In this document: positions 8,126 through 16,690 of the stretch, one piece after another
Layout of the letters: each line of letters starts with the position of its first letter
Numbering within the stretch: the first letter of the stretch is position 1
Assembly: GCF_000724485.1 (NCBI RefSeq)
Contig: NZ_CP007739.1
Location: 2,216,843-2,280,842, forward strand
DNA: 64,000 nucleotides
From: Bacillus methanolicus MGA3
GTDB lineage: Bacteria; Bacillota; Bacilli; Bacillales; Cytobacillaceae
Direction: 5' to 3'
Made by a program: the position numbers and the translations under genes
Notes under the pieces: model-generated
Told to the model about the DNA's origin: nothing
Seen by the model: the letters and a program-made list of their open reading frames with translations, nothing else
Databases searched by the model: none

Positions 8126-8158
8126 AAGGTTAGGGTGTCTTGTACCCTAACCTTTTTT
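8126..8158. terminator. Terminator between convergent namA and rnz
   Basis: Arms AAGGTTAGGGT (8126-8136) and ACCCTAACCTT (8144-8154) pair perfectly over 11 bp with a 7-nt loop, followed on the plus strand by six T. The minus-strand tail is a weaker TTTG, so it may also serve rnz. Confidence 0.9.
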
Positions 8159-8159
8159 A

Positions 8160-9092
8160 CTAGCTTTGTTTTTTTGCAGGAATATGAATTTCTTTAAAAT
8201 CTTCGGCAATTTCCGTTTCGTGAAATAATTCCTTTGCTTCTTTAACTAATTCAAGCCAATCATTACGGTCATACCTAGCACTAATATGTGTTAAGCATAA
8301 TTTCTTGACATTTGCTTTTACTGCCGTTTCCGCAGCTTGGTAAGTGGTGGAATGAAAATACTCGTATGCCAATCGTTCTTCGCCTTTTGAAAATGTAGCT
8401 TCATGAACCAACAAATCGGCATTTTTTGCTAATCGGACAGCATTTTCACATATTCTTGTATCACCAAGGATGGCAACAATTCGCCCTTTTTGGGCCGGAC
8501 CGAGAAAATTAGCCGCTTCAAGCACCGTTCCATCTTCAAGAATGACAGATTCGCCATTTTTTATCTTCTTATAAATAGGTCCCGGTTTGATTCCGGCCTT
8601 TATCAGTTTATCTGCCAAAAGCGTACCGGGCCGGTCTTTTTCAATAATCCGGTATCCGTAAGAAGGAATTCCATGATCAAGAAGCCGTGCTTCTACAGTA
8701 AATTGATCATCATCAAAAATAACGCCTTCTTCAATTTCAACAATTTTTAACGGATATGATAAAAACGTTTGGCTTACAGATAGACTAATATTGATAAATT
8801 CTTTTAAACCTTTTGGACCATATAGAACAACTTCGGTGTCGCCGCCCTGAAAAGACCTGCTAGAAAGCAATCCCGGCAAGCCGTAAATATGGTCACCGTG
8901 AAGATGGGTAATAAATATTTTTTCAATTCTTCTTGGTTTAATTGACGTATGTAAGATTTGATGCTGGGTTGCCTCCCCGCAATCGAACAACCAAATGGCG
9001 CCTCGCTCTTCTAACAGCTTTAATGCTACAGAGGTAACATTTCTTAACTTGGCAGGAATGCCGGCACCTGTCCCTAAGAAAAAAACATCCAT
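8160..9092 (-). CDS. rnz: Ribonuclease Z
   Basis: Endoribonuclease that cuts the 3' trailer from tRNA precursors lacking an encoded CCA. It is 310 aa with ATG at 9092 behind AAAGGG. The upstream in-frame ATG at 9137 adds 15 residues absent from the family. The zinc motif THLHGDH gives His63, His65, Asp67 and His68, the same numbering as B. subtilis RNase Z. Other ligands are [12 protein letters not shown] and LTHISARY. Position between namA and zwf follows B. subtilis. Confidence 0.95.
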   Translation of the reverse strand: MDVFFLGTGAGIPAKLRNVTSVALKLLEERGAIWLFDCGEATQHQILHTSIKPRRIEKIFITHLHGDHIYGLPGLLSSRSFQGGDTEVVLYGPKGLKEFINISLSVSQTFLSYPLKIVEIEEGVIFDDDQFTVEARLLDHGIPSYGYRIIEKDRPGTLLADKLIKAGIKPGPIYKKIKNGESVILEDGTVLEAANFLGPAQKGRIVAILGDTRICENAVRLAKNADLLVHEATFSKGEERLAYEYFHSTTYQAAETAVKANVKKLCLTHISARYDRNDWLELVKEAKELFHETEIAEDFKEIHIPAKKQS

Positions 9093-9291
9093 TTTCTTCA
9101 ACCCTTTCAAAGACAACCGAATATATGATAATACCAAAGCCTTTCATAACATCGGATTCGAAAATTTTTGTTACATTTAACTATACCACACGAATAAAAA
9201 CAGCTGAAATTGTTATGTTTCAACTGAAAATAAAAACGAACCGTGCACATAACATTTGCTAAATGATCATGAAACCGATAAAATTTTGTAT

Positions 9292-9320
9292 TTGACGAGT
9301 CTATATTTCTTGTACATATT
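9292..9320 (+). promoter_or_regulatory. Probable zwf promoter
   Basis: TTGACG at 9292-9297 and CATATT at 9315-9320 with a 17-bp spacer, 33 bp before the zwf start codon. Confidence 0.5.
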
Positions 9321-9352
9321 CACTCAAAAAGTAAAAGAGAGGTCCTTAAATC

Positions 9353-10843
9353 GTGAAACAGAACGGAAAACCGACTGCACTAATCATGATCTTTGGAGCA
9401 ACTGGAGATTTAGCTAAAAGGAAATTGTTCCCATCCATTTATAACTTGTATACGAAAGGGAAACTGGAACGGTTTGCAGTTATTGGCGTTGCACGAAGGC
9501 CACTTTCCACCAAAGATTTTCAAACAGCCGTAAAAAATTCGATCCAAACATCTAATGATAGTCCTGCAGATGTCAATGATTTTATTTCAAGATTTTACTA
9601 TCATTCTCATGACGTCACTGACTCAAGTTCTTATACTGCCTTAAATCAGTTGGCAGAGGAACTTGACGGCAATTATAGTTTGGAAGGAAACAGAATCTTT
9701 TATCTTGCGATGGCTCCAGAATTCTTTGGAACAATTGCCGAACATTTGAAAAAAGACGGACTTACAAATGTACGAGGATTTAAACGCCTCGTAATTGAAA
9801 AACCGTTCGGACATGATCTCGAGTCTGCTATTGCACTGAACAAGCAGATTCGAACTGCTTTTTCAGAAAACGAAATTTACAGAATTGATCATTACCTCGG
9901 TAAGGAAATGGTTCAAAATATTGAAGTGATCCGATTTGCGAATGCAATTTTTGAACCGCTATGGAACAACAGATATATCGCGAATATTCAAGTAACATCA
10001 AGTGAAATTCTTGGTGTTGAGGAGCGCGGCCGTTATTATGAAAAAAGCGGTGCGCTAAGGGATATGGTCCAAAACCATATGCTGCAAATGGTCGCACTCT
10101 TAGCGATGGAGCCGCCTATCCGCTTAACGACTGACGAAATCCGCTCTGAAAAGGTTAAAGTACTGCGGGCTTTGCGTCCGTTAAAAGCTGAAGAGGTCAA
10201 TGACTACTTTGTCAGAGGCCAATACGGAAGCGGCAAAATTAATGGAGAAAAGGTACCGGGATACAGAGAAGAACCGATGGTGGATAAAGAATCCAATACC
10301 GAAACTTTTGTAGCAGGCAAATTGATGATCGATAATTTCCGTTGGGCCGGAGTTCCTTTCTATATTCGAACCGGAAAGCGGATGAAAGCAAAATCGACAA
10401 AGATCGTTATCCAGTTTAAAGATATTCCGATGAATTTGTATTATCAAACGGATCAAACTTTAAACCCAAATCTGCTCGTTATCCATATTCAGCCTGAAGA
10501 AGGAATTACCCTTCATTTAAACGCAAAAAAAGCAGGACAAAATATGGAAGCCACTCCGGTTAAATTAAACTTTTCAAATAAGGGGGCAGACGGAATGAAT
10601 ACCCCTGAAGCTTACGAAAAGCTTCTGTATGACTGCATACGAGGAGATGCTACAAACTTTACCCATTGGGATGAAGTGGCCCTATCCTGGAGTTTTACCG
10701 ATAAAATTTCTGAAGTTTGGGAGAATACAAAAGAGGCGAGCTTTCCTAATTATCAAGCCGGTACAATGGGGCCAAAAGCTGCCGATGAGCTTTTAGAAAA
10801 AGACGGCTTTTTTTGGTGGCCGGTCACAGATCTTGATGTATAG
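9353..10843 (+). CDS. zwf: Glucose-6-phosphate 1-dehydrogenase
   Basis: Oxidises glucose-6-phosphate to 6-phosphogluconolactone with NADP+, the entry step of the oxidative pentose phosphate pathway. It is 496 aa. The Rossmann motif GATGDLAKRK is at residues 15-24, EKPFGHD at 149-155, and the substrate/catalytic signature RIDHYLGKE at 177-185. The start is GTG 9353 after AGAGAGG. gndA, the third enzyme of the pathway, lies 1.1 kb away on the opposite strand. Confidence 0.97.
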   Translation: MKQNGKPTALIMIFGATGDLAKRKLFPSIYNLYTKGKLERFAVIGVARRPLSTKDFQTAVKNSIQTSNDSPADVNDFISRFYYHSHDVTDSSSYTALNQLAEELDGNYSLEGNRIFYLAMAPEFFGTIAEHLKKDGLTNVRGFKRLVIEKPFGHDLESAIALNKQIRTAFSENEIYRIDHYLGKEMVQNIEVIRFANAIFEPLWNNRYIANIQVTSSEILGVEERGRYYEKSGALRDMVQNHMLQMVALLAMEPPIRLTTDEIRSEKVKVLRALRPLKAEEVNDYFVRGQYGSGKINGEKVPGYREEPMVDKESNTETFVAGKLMIDNFRWAGVPFYIRTGKRMKAKSTKIVIQFKDIPMNLYYQTDQTLNPNLLVIHIQPEEGITLHLNAKKAGQNMEATPVKLNFSNKGADGMNTPEAYEKLLYDCIRGDATNFTHWDEVALSWSFTDKISEVWENTKEASFPNYQAGTMGPKAADELLEKDGFFWWPVTDLDV

Positions 10844-10850
10844 GTATATT

Positions 10851-10891
10851 AAAAATAAATCCCCTTTGTACGCCAAAGGGGATTTATTTTT
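10851..10891. terminator. Strong bidirectional terminator after zwf
   Basis: Eighteen-bp perfect stem (10851-10868 with 10874-10891) around a 5-nt loop. Its A-rich 5' side and T-rich 3' side provide a U-tract on both strands, which suits the convergent zwf and ypuA. Confidence 0.92.
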
Positions 10892-10916
10892 AAAAGCAAT
10901 GTAAAAATTTACTCGC

Positions 10917-11837
10917 TCATGAGAATATACTTTTTATCGCATCGATTAGTTCTTTAAAGAAATTAGAAACGGTTTCTAAGAAGCCTTTGTCTCCGACTGT
11001 TTCTTCAATTCTTTTCTGAATGTCTTTTGTCAAGTCATTTAACTGTGATTGGACATTATCAAAATTAATGTTAAGTTTACGCATTTTATCAAAAAGATCA
11101 ATAAGCAACTGACGGTCTTCCGGGCTTAATTGAATTTCAAGCGTTTTTATTTTTTCATCAATAATTTGTTCGATGTCTTCTTTTGTCGCTGGATTCTGTT
11201 TTGCAATTTCCTTTTTAATCTCTGTTAAAAGCTCGCTTACTTTGTCCTGATCAAGCCCATCTTTCTTAGCCAGGTTTGTGGCAAGACTCAATTCTTCATT
11301 CGCTACTTCCGTACGCTCTTTATTTAATCCCGTTCCTTCTCCATTATCATATGCTTTATAAATTCCAACAAGAGCGGAATGTCCGCTTACTTTCACTGGA
11401 GAAGCGACTTCAACAACTGCATCTTCAATCCCTGCAGTCAATAAAGCATTGGCATACATTTCATTTGTTACTTCCGTAATGTTTTCCGGTGTGATTTGCT
11501 TAACAATAAGACCTTCGCCTTTTTCCTTTCTTGTAATTTTTGCAGAGGAATACAAATTGGAATGAGGGTCTCCATTAATATAAGTAACAAGATCTTTACC
11601 TGTTACAGTGATCTCTTTCACTTTACTTGTATCGTTAACACCTAATAGTCTTCTAACCTCTTCTTTTTGGGCAGGCGATAATGATTCACCATAAACAACA
11701 ATAGGAAGGCCGAATTTTTCATTTATGCTTTCTTCATCGCTATTGCCGTTTGCAGCAAAAGCCATGTTTCCCGAACTGAAAACGAAAATAAATATTATTG
11801 CGGCAGCAACCCATTTCAAAAAATGTTTAAATATCAT
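10917..11837 (-). CDS. ypuA: Secreted DUF1002 protein, YpuA-like
   Basis: A 306-aa exported protein of the DUF1002 family. Residues 1-29 form a signal peptide: positively charged start, hydrophobic AAAIIFIFVFSSG, and likely cleavage after AFA. The DUF1002 region covers roughly residues 45-300 and includes VTGKDLVTYI and EVASPVKVSGHSALVGIYKAY. The C-terminal third is helical and coiled-coil-like. ATG 11837 follows AAAGGAG. It lies between zwf and gndA; ypuA maps elsewhere in B. subtilis as far as I recall. Function unknown, probably at the cell envelope. Confidence 0.85.
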   Translation of the reverse strand: MIFKHFLKWVAAAIIFIFVFSSGNMAFAANGNSDEESINEKFGLPIVVYGESLSPAQKEEVRRLLGVNDTSKVKEITVTGKDLVTYINGDPHSNLYSSAKITRKEKGEGLIVKQITPENITEVTNEMYANALLTAGIEDAVVEVASPVKVSGHSALVGIYKAYDNGEGTGLNKERTEVANEELSLATNLAKKDGLDQDKVSELLTEIKKEIAKQNPATKEDIEQIIDEKIKTLEIQLSPEDRQLLIDLFDKMRKLNINFDNVQSQLNDLTKDIQKRIEETVGDKGFLETVSNFFKELIDAIKSIFS

Positions 11838-11919
11838 TTTCGGATTCTCCTTTCCTTCTTAAAAGAATTATATACTTATTGACTAGATAAGAAAGAAAAA
11901 AGTTTCATTTTTTTAACAC

Positions 11920-11951
11920 AGAAAAGCAGCGCACGATTAATGATGCGCTGC
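11920..11951 (-). terminator. Terminator of gndA
   Basis: Minus-strand stem GCAGCGCA/TGCGCTGC (11944-11951 with 11926-11933), 10-nt loop, then TTTTCTG. It starts 10 bp past the gndA stop. Confidence 0.85.
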
Positions 11952-11960
11952 AATTTCCTA

Positions 11961-13370
11961 TTATTTCGTCCAATCAGTATGGAAGCTTCCTTCTTTATCA
12001 ATGCGCTGATAAGTGTGAGCACCAAAATAGTCACGCTGCGCCTGAATGAGGTTGGCAGGCAATGTCTCCATTCGGTAGCTGTCATAGTAAGACAATGCTG
12101 CAGAAAAACCAGGAACCGGGATGCCGTTTTGAACAGCAACACTAATAATTTCTCGAAGTGCATCTTGATAGCTTTCGACAACCTCTTTGAAGTATGGATC
12201 AAGAAGAAGATTTTTAAGGCTTGGATCACGGTCATAAGCTTCTTTGATTTTTTGCAAGAATTGAGCGCGAATGATGCAGCCGCCGCGGAAAATCATCGCA
12301 ATTTCTCCATAATTGAGATCCCAATGATACTCATCAGATGCCGCCCTCATTTGCGCGAATCCTTGTGCATACGAACAAATTTTACTCATGTATAGAGCTT
12401 TCCGGACTGATTCGATGAACGCCTCTTTATTTCCTGTAAATGTCTTAGCACTTGGACCGCGAAGCTGCTTGCTTGCTTCAACACGTTCTTGTTTCATTGC
12501 AGAGATAAAGCGGGCGAACACTGATTCCGTAATGATTGGAAGAGGAACACCTAAATCCAGGGCGCTCTGGCTTGTCCATTTACCGGTTCCTTTTTGCCCT
12601 GCTGTATCTAAAATTACATCAACTAGAGGCTTGCCTGTTTCTTCATCAATTTTTGTAAAAATGTCAGCTGTAATTTCAATCAAATAGCTGTCAAGCTCAC
12701 CTTTATTCCATTCGGCATATACTTCATGCAATTCTTGGGCATTTAAACCAAGAACATTCTTTAGAAGGAAATAAGATTCTGAAATAAGCTGCATGTCTCC
12801 GTATTCGATTCCGTTATGAACCATTTTCACATAATGGCCTGCACCATCAGGGCCAATGTATGTTGTACAAGGTTCGCCATTGACTTTTGCTGCAATGTCT
12901 TTAAAGATTGGAGCCACTAAATCATATGCTTCTTTTTGGCCGCCTGGCATAATGGACGGACCGTTCAAAGCTCCTTCTTCCCCGCCGGAAACTCCTGTAC
13001 CGATAAAGTGGATGCCATGTTCGCTTAATTCTTTATTGCGGCGCTGTGTATCAACGAAAAATGCATTTCCGCCGTCAATTAAAATATCACCTTTTTCAAG
13101 ATGCGGCTTCAATTGTTCGATTATTGCGTCTGTTCCTGCACCGGCTTGAACCATTATTAAAATTTTTCTTGGTTTTTCGAGTGAATGAACAAATTCTTCA
13201 ATTGAATATGTACCAACAATATTTTTTCCTTTTGTTTCGGCTAGCATTCGATCGGTTTTCTCACGGGAACGATTGTAAACGGACACTGTATAGCCTTTGC
13301 TTTCAATGTTCAACGCGAGGTTTTTCCCCATTACAGCTAAACCGATGACACCAATTTGCTGTTTCGTCAT
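11961..13370 (-). CDS. gndA: 6-phosphogluconate dehydrogenase, decarboxylating
   Basis: Converts 6-phosphogluconate to ribulose-5-phosphate and CO2 with reduction of NADP+. It is 469 aa from ATG 13370 ([21 protein letters not shown]), preceded by AAGGGA; the longer frame to 13406 adds 12 residues not found in the family. The N-terminal Rossmann fold, LIDGGNAFF, the catalytic [10 protein letters not shown] and the lysine region [10 protein letters not shown] are present. The C-terminal tail FHTDW is typical. Length equals B. subtilis GndA. It belongs to one metabolic unit with zwf although transcribed oppositely. Confidence 0.96.
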   Translation of the reverse strand: MTKQQIGVIGLAVMGKNLALNIESKGYTVSVYNRSREKTDRMLAETKGKNIVGTYSIEEFVHSLEKPRKILIMVQAGAGTDAIIEQLKPHLEKGDILIDGGNAFFVDTQRRNKELSEHGIHFIGTGVSGGEEGALNGPSIMPGGQKEAYDLVAPIFKDIAAKVNGEPCTTYIGPDGAGHYVKMVHNGIEYGDMQLISESYFLLKNVLGLNAQELHEVYAEWNKGELDSYLIEITADIFTKIDEETGKPLVDVILDTAGQKGTGKWTSQSALDLGVPLPIITESVFARFISAMKQERVEASKQLRGPSAKTFTGNKEAFIESVRKALYMSKICSYAQGFAQMRAASDEYHWDLNYGEIAMIFRGGCIIRAQFLQKIKEAYDRDPSLKNLLLDPYFKEVVESYQDALREIISVAVQNGIPVPGFSAALSYYDSYRMETLPANLIQAQRDYFGAHTYQRIDKEGSFHTDWTK

Positions 13371-13492
13371 TTTTCTAACGTCCCTTCTTGTAATAAAATT
13401 GCCCAATGTTTAGAAAAATCCACTTTTACTTTAGCAATTTTCAAAATAAGATGCAACCAATGAAACCTTTCTTTGGAAAAAACGTTTGCTCA

Positions 13493-14776
13493 TTATTCTT
13501 TTTTGTTTTTTCCGCCAATTGCAAAAGTTTGAAGGAAGTCCTTGTTAAAACTTGTATCTGTTCCTATTTTTGATTTTATATCGATATCTGCTTTTGCATC
13601 GGCATTTTTAATAATATGCTCTCCATATTTTTCGCGAAGTTTTTCAAGAGCATGGATCAGCGGCTCTTTTTTAGCCTCTTGTTCATATGAAAAAAGATCA
13701 AGCTGCTTAACTGCACGCCCTCTTTCCTGCAAATCCGTTCCGGTGATTCCTAACAGTCTGACTGGTTCTCCATTCCAATGTTTAAGGAAAAGAGTTTTTG
13801 CTGCCTGGCTAATTTCATCCTTTTGGCTGACAGGATTACTTAATTTTTTGCTTCTTGTGATTGTTTTTCGATCCTTATACCGGATCGTAATAGCAATATT
13901 GGCAGCCAAAACCTTTTTTCTTTTTAAACGGGCTGCAACTTTTTCCGCCAATCCATCCAAGACTTGAAATAAGACTTGCTGATTGGTGATATCTTTCGGT
14001 AAAGTCGTTGAATTCCCGACACTTTTAAAATCAGAAACAGAGTCAGGATCGACAGGGCGCCAGTCATTGCCGTTTGCTCGTTCCTTTAATCTGGCACCGT
14101 TTATGCCAAGAAGATTTTTTAATTGAATCTCATTTGCTTTTGCTAAATCACCGATTGTTCTGATCCCGATTTTCGCCAACTTTTCTGCCGTTTTTTTGCC
14201 GACGCCATGCATTTGTCCAACATCAAGAGGCCAGAGAATATTCGGAACATCTCGCTTGCGGAGAATTGTGATCCCAAGCGGCTTTTTCATATCGGAAGCC
14301 ATTTTTGCTAGAAATTTATTTGGTGCAATCCCGATGCTGCATGGAAGATCGAGTTGTTCCAATAATCTCTTTTGAATCGTTCGGGCAATCTCAACCGGTG
14401 TTCCAAGTTTATCGCTATCGGTGATATCCATATAACCTTCATCAATCGATACAGGTTCAACAAGATCGGAATATTGGCGAAGAATTTCAAATATTTTAAT
14501 GGAAACGGCGCGGTAACGCTCAAAATTAGGTTTCCTAATAATAAGCTGTGGGCAAAGTTTCTTTGCTTCCCATAAAGGCATGGTCGTTTTTACCCCGAAT
14601 TTTCTTGCTTCATAACTGCAAGTTACGATAATTCCCCTTCGTTCTTCCGCGTCTCCTGCAATTGCAAGGGGTTTGCCTTTCAAAGAAGGGTCATATGACA
14701 TTTCAACGGAAGCATAAAAACTATTCATATCAACATGAAGAATCACTCGCCCTTTTTTCGGAATCATTTCTTTCAC
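13493..14776 (-). CDS. polY1: DNA polymerase IV (PolY1/DinB type)
   Basis: Error-prone Y-family polymerase. From GTG 14776 it is 427 aa, with Asp16 (LHVDMNSFYASVE) and the SIDEGYMDI acidic pair as catalytic residues. Two helix-hairpin-helix-like segments (MHGVGKKTAEKL, LLGINGARLK) and the clamp motif QLDLFSY follow. I chose GTG because AGGAAGTG precedes it by 5 nt. The alternative ATG at 14794 lies inside a LexA-like palindrome next to the inferred transcription start and has no RBS. The ordering next to gndA matches yqjH of B. subtilis. Confidence 0.93.
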   Translation of the reverse strand: MKEMIPKKGRVILHVDMNSFYASVEMSYDPSLKGKPLAIAGDAEERRGIIVTCSYEARKFGVKTTMPLWEAKKLCPQLIIRKPNFERYRAVSIKIFEILRQYSDLVEPVSIDEGYMDITDSDKLGTPVEIARTIQKRLLEQLDLPCSIGIAPNKFLAKMASDMKKPLGITILRKRDVPNILWPLDVGQMHGVGKKTAEKLAKIGIRTIGDLAKANEIQLKNLLGINGARLKERANGNDWRPVDPDSVSDFKSVGNSTTLPKDITNQQVLFQVLDGLAEKVAARLKRKKVLAANIAITIRYKDRKTITRSKKLSNPVSQKDEISQAAKTLFLKHWNGEPVRLLGITGTDLQERGRAVKQLDLFSYEQEAKKEPLIHALEKLREKYGEHIIKNADAKADIDIKSKIGTDTSFNKDFLQTFAIGGKNKKE

Positions 14777-14787
14777 GTTTGCACTTC

Positions 14788-14813
14788 CTAACATATGTTC
14801 TATTTTTATTTTA
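14788..14813 (-). promoter_or_regulatory. polY1 -10 element with overlapping LexA-like box
   Basis: CTAAC-ATAT-GTTCT at 14788-14801 has two mismatches to CGAAC-N4-GTTCG. A minus-strand TAAAAT (14808-14813) lies 6 bp upstream, so the box would cover the start site. I recall B. subtilis yqjH as not clearly SOS-induced, so this is tentative. Confidence 0.5.
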
Positions 14814-14860
14814 CCAAAAGGCGTGAAAAATTGAGCAAAAAAGACTCCGAGTATGAAATA

Positions 14861-14896
14861 GAATAAAAAGAACAGCAGTACTATGAATGCTGTTCG
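14861..14896 (-). terminator. Terminator overlapping the end of the CheW-like gene
   Basis: Minus-strand stem GAACAGCA/TGCTGTTC (14888-14895 with 14870-14877), loop 10 nt, then TTTTTATTC. The 5' arm encodes the last residues before the stop at 14883-14881. Confidence 0.85.
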
Positions 14897-15366
14897 GATC
14901 TTGCATGTGTTTTCATGTATTCTTGTATCTCGCGAATTCCTTCAAGAGATTGAATGAGTTTTAAGGGGTCGATAACGGTTATTAACCGTTTGTCAAGGTT
15001 GGCCACACCCGTAAAATAACTAGTTTTTTGATAAGCGATTAAACCAATTTGTTTGAGTTTTTCTGAAGGAATATCAACAATTTCCTTTGCTTCTTTAACG
15101 AGAACACCGAGAGACATCTCCGGTGTATGTAAAACGATGAATCTCGTTCCTTCATTGATTTCTATTTGACGGTTATATAAAATGTTTTCAAAATCAACAA
15201 CCGGAATTAACTCTCCTCTGACTTTTACAATTCCTTTCACATATTCAGGCAAATGTGGAATTGGTGTTGTACTCGCCATTTTTTCAATTGAAATGACATA
15301 CTGAATGGGAAATGCATATTCTTCGCTGCCGACACGAAAGACAACGGCCTTGTTTGATTCGTTCAT
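14881..15366 (-). CDS. CheW-like single-domain chemotaxis coupling protein
   Basis: A 161-aa protein made of one CheW domain (residues ~7-150), recognised by VVFRVGSEEYAFPIQYVISIE, the PEYVKGIVKVRGELIPVVDF core and the MSLGVLVKEAKEIVDIP segment. CheW couples chemoreceptors to the kinase CheA. There is no receiver domain, so it is not CheV. No other chemotaxis gene is near; it stands between polY1 and yqjE with its own terminator. It may serve a particular receptor, or signalling outside motility. ATG 15366 follows AGGAGAG. Confidence 0.85.
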   Translation of the reverse strand: MNESNKAVVFRVGSEEYAFPIQYVISIEKMASTTPIPHLPEYVKGIVKVRGELIPVVDFENILYNRQIEINEGTRFIVLHTPEMSLGVLVKEAKEIVDIPSEKLKQIGLIAYQKTSYFTGVANLDKRLITVIDPLKLIQSLEGIREIQEYMKTHARSEQHS

Positions 15367-15459
15367 CTAAACTCTCCTTCTTTCCTCACCAACCAAATTT
15401 TTCCCCATTGTCATCTTACAAACAATTTGACTGCTTGTCTATGAGGCAGCTCCCATTTT

Positions 15460-15493
15460 TCGAAAAATAAAGGAGAACCGTATGTGGTCCTCC
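15460..15493 (-). terminator. Terminator of yqjE
   Basis: Minus-strand stem GGAGGACC/GGTTCTCC (with one G-U pair), arms 15486-15493 and 15472-15479, followed by TTTATTTTTC. It is 13 bp past the yqjE stop. Confidence 0.75.
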
Positions 15494-15506
15494 CTAATAG
15501 TTTAAA

Positions 15507-16625
15507 TTAAGCCGCAACTTCTTCTATAATAGCAATCACCATCTCAGCCAACTTATTGAGCTCTTCAATTGGCATTTTTTCATTTGTTGTATGAATATCT
15601 TCATAGCCGACTGCAAGATTAACTGTCGGAATGCCAAATCCAGCGATGACATTTGCATCACTTCCGCCCCCGCTCTTTAACAATTCACAGGTGCGTCCGA
15701 TTTTAGCAGCGGCTTTGCGGGCAACTTCCACAACATGGTCACCTTCTCCAAATTTAAATCCCGGATACATGACTTGAACTTCAATTTCCGCTTTACCGCC
15801 CATTTCCTCTGCAGTGCTTTCAAATGCTTCTTTCATTTTCCGAACTTGTTCTTCCATTTTTTCCGGCACGAGTGAGCGTGCTTCCGCTAAAATATTTACC
15901 CGATCACAAACAATATTTGTTTGAGTTCCACCTTCAAAACGGCCAATATTAGCAGTCGTTTCTTCATCAATTCGCCCAAGCGGCATTTTCGCAATAGCTT
16001 TTGCAGCAATTGTAATAGCAGAAACACCTTTCTCAGGAGCTACACCTGCGTGAGCAGTTTTCCCTAAGATAACAGCTGAAATTTTTGCTTGGGTTGGTGC
16101 AGCAACGACAATATTGCCAACTTTTCCGTCACTGTCAAGCGCGTAGCCGAATTTCGCTTTCACTAACGATGAATCAAGTGCTTTTGCCCCCACTAAACCT
16201 GATTCTTCACCAACTGTGATGATAAATTGAATCGTGCCGTGCGGTATGTTCCGTTCCTTTAAAACCCGTACTGTTTCGAGCATGACTGCAAGTCCGGCTT
16301 TATCGTCAGCACCTAAAATTGTTGTACCATCAGTCACAACATAGCCATCTTTAATCGACGGTTTGATGCTCTTTCCAGGAACAACTGTATCCATATGGGA
16401 AGTAAAATAAATTGGGTCCACACCGTCTTTTGTTCCCTGCAGGGTACAAATCAAGTTGCCAGCTCCATGACCTGTTTGTGCAGTTGTATCATCTTCATAT
16501 ACATCCACACCTAACTCCGTAAACTTTTTCTTTAGAACTTTTGCTATTTGCGCTTCATATTTAGTTTCTGAATCAATTTGGACCAATTCCAAAAATTCAT
16601 TCAATAATCGTTCCTGATTAATCAT
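15507..16625 (-). CDS. yqjE: M20-family peptidase YqjE, tripeptidase T-like
   Basis: Zinc-dependent exopeptidase of 372 aa. The metal-site motifs are TSHMDTVV near residue 78, the bridging aspartate in LGADDKAGLAVML, and the catalytic GEESGLVGAKAL. The dimerisation (lid) domain begins near AAPTQAKISAVILGKTAHAG. The C-terminal SGGGSDAN and TTNEKM complete the site. It groups with the PepT-like branch; the peptide substrate is not known. ATG 16625 follows CAGGGGG. It is probably transcribed alone. Confidence 0.9.
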   Translation of the reverse strand: MINQERLLNEFLELVQIDSETKYEAQIAKVLKKKFTELGVDVYEDDTTAQTGHGAGNLICTLQGTKDGVDPIYFTSHMDTVVPGKSIKPSIKDGYVVTDGTTILGADDKAGLAVMLETVRVLKERNIPHGTIQFIITVGEESGLVGAKALDSSLVKAKFGYALDSDGKVGNIVVAAPTQAKISAVILGKTAHAGVAPEKGVSAITIAAKAIAKMPLGRIDEETTANIGRFEGGTQTNIVCDRVNILAEARSLVPEKMEEQVRKMKEAFESTAEEMGGKAEIEVQVMYPGFKFGEGDHVVEVARKAAAKIGRTCELLKSGGGSDANVIAGFGIPTVNLAVGYEDIHTTNEKMPIEELNKLAEMVIAIIEEVAA

Positions 16626-16690
16626 GTATTGTATACCCCCTGAATTTTGCTCACTATTTCAGTATACCTTTTATTTGATCGATCAGGCAA

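Noticed and set aside
11876..12235. 119-aa minus-strand frame overlapping the end of gndA
   Set aside because: Out-of-frame reading of the 3' end of gndA that runs through its terminator.
13542..13967. 141-aa plus-strand frame inside polY1
   Set aside because: Antisense shadow of the polymerase C-terminus; Ser/Leu/Phe-rich with no motif.
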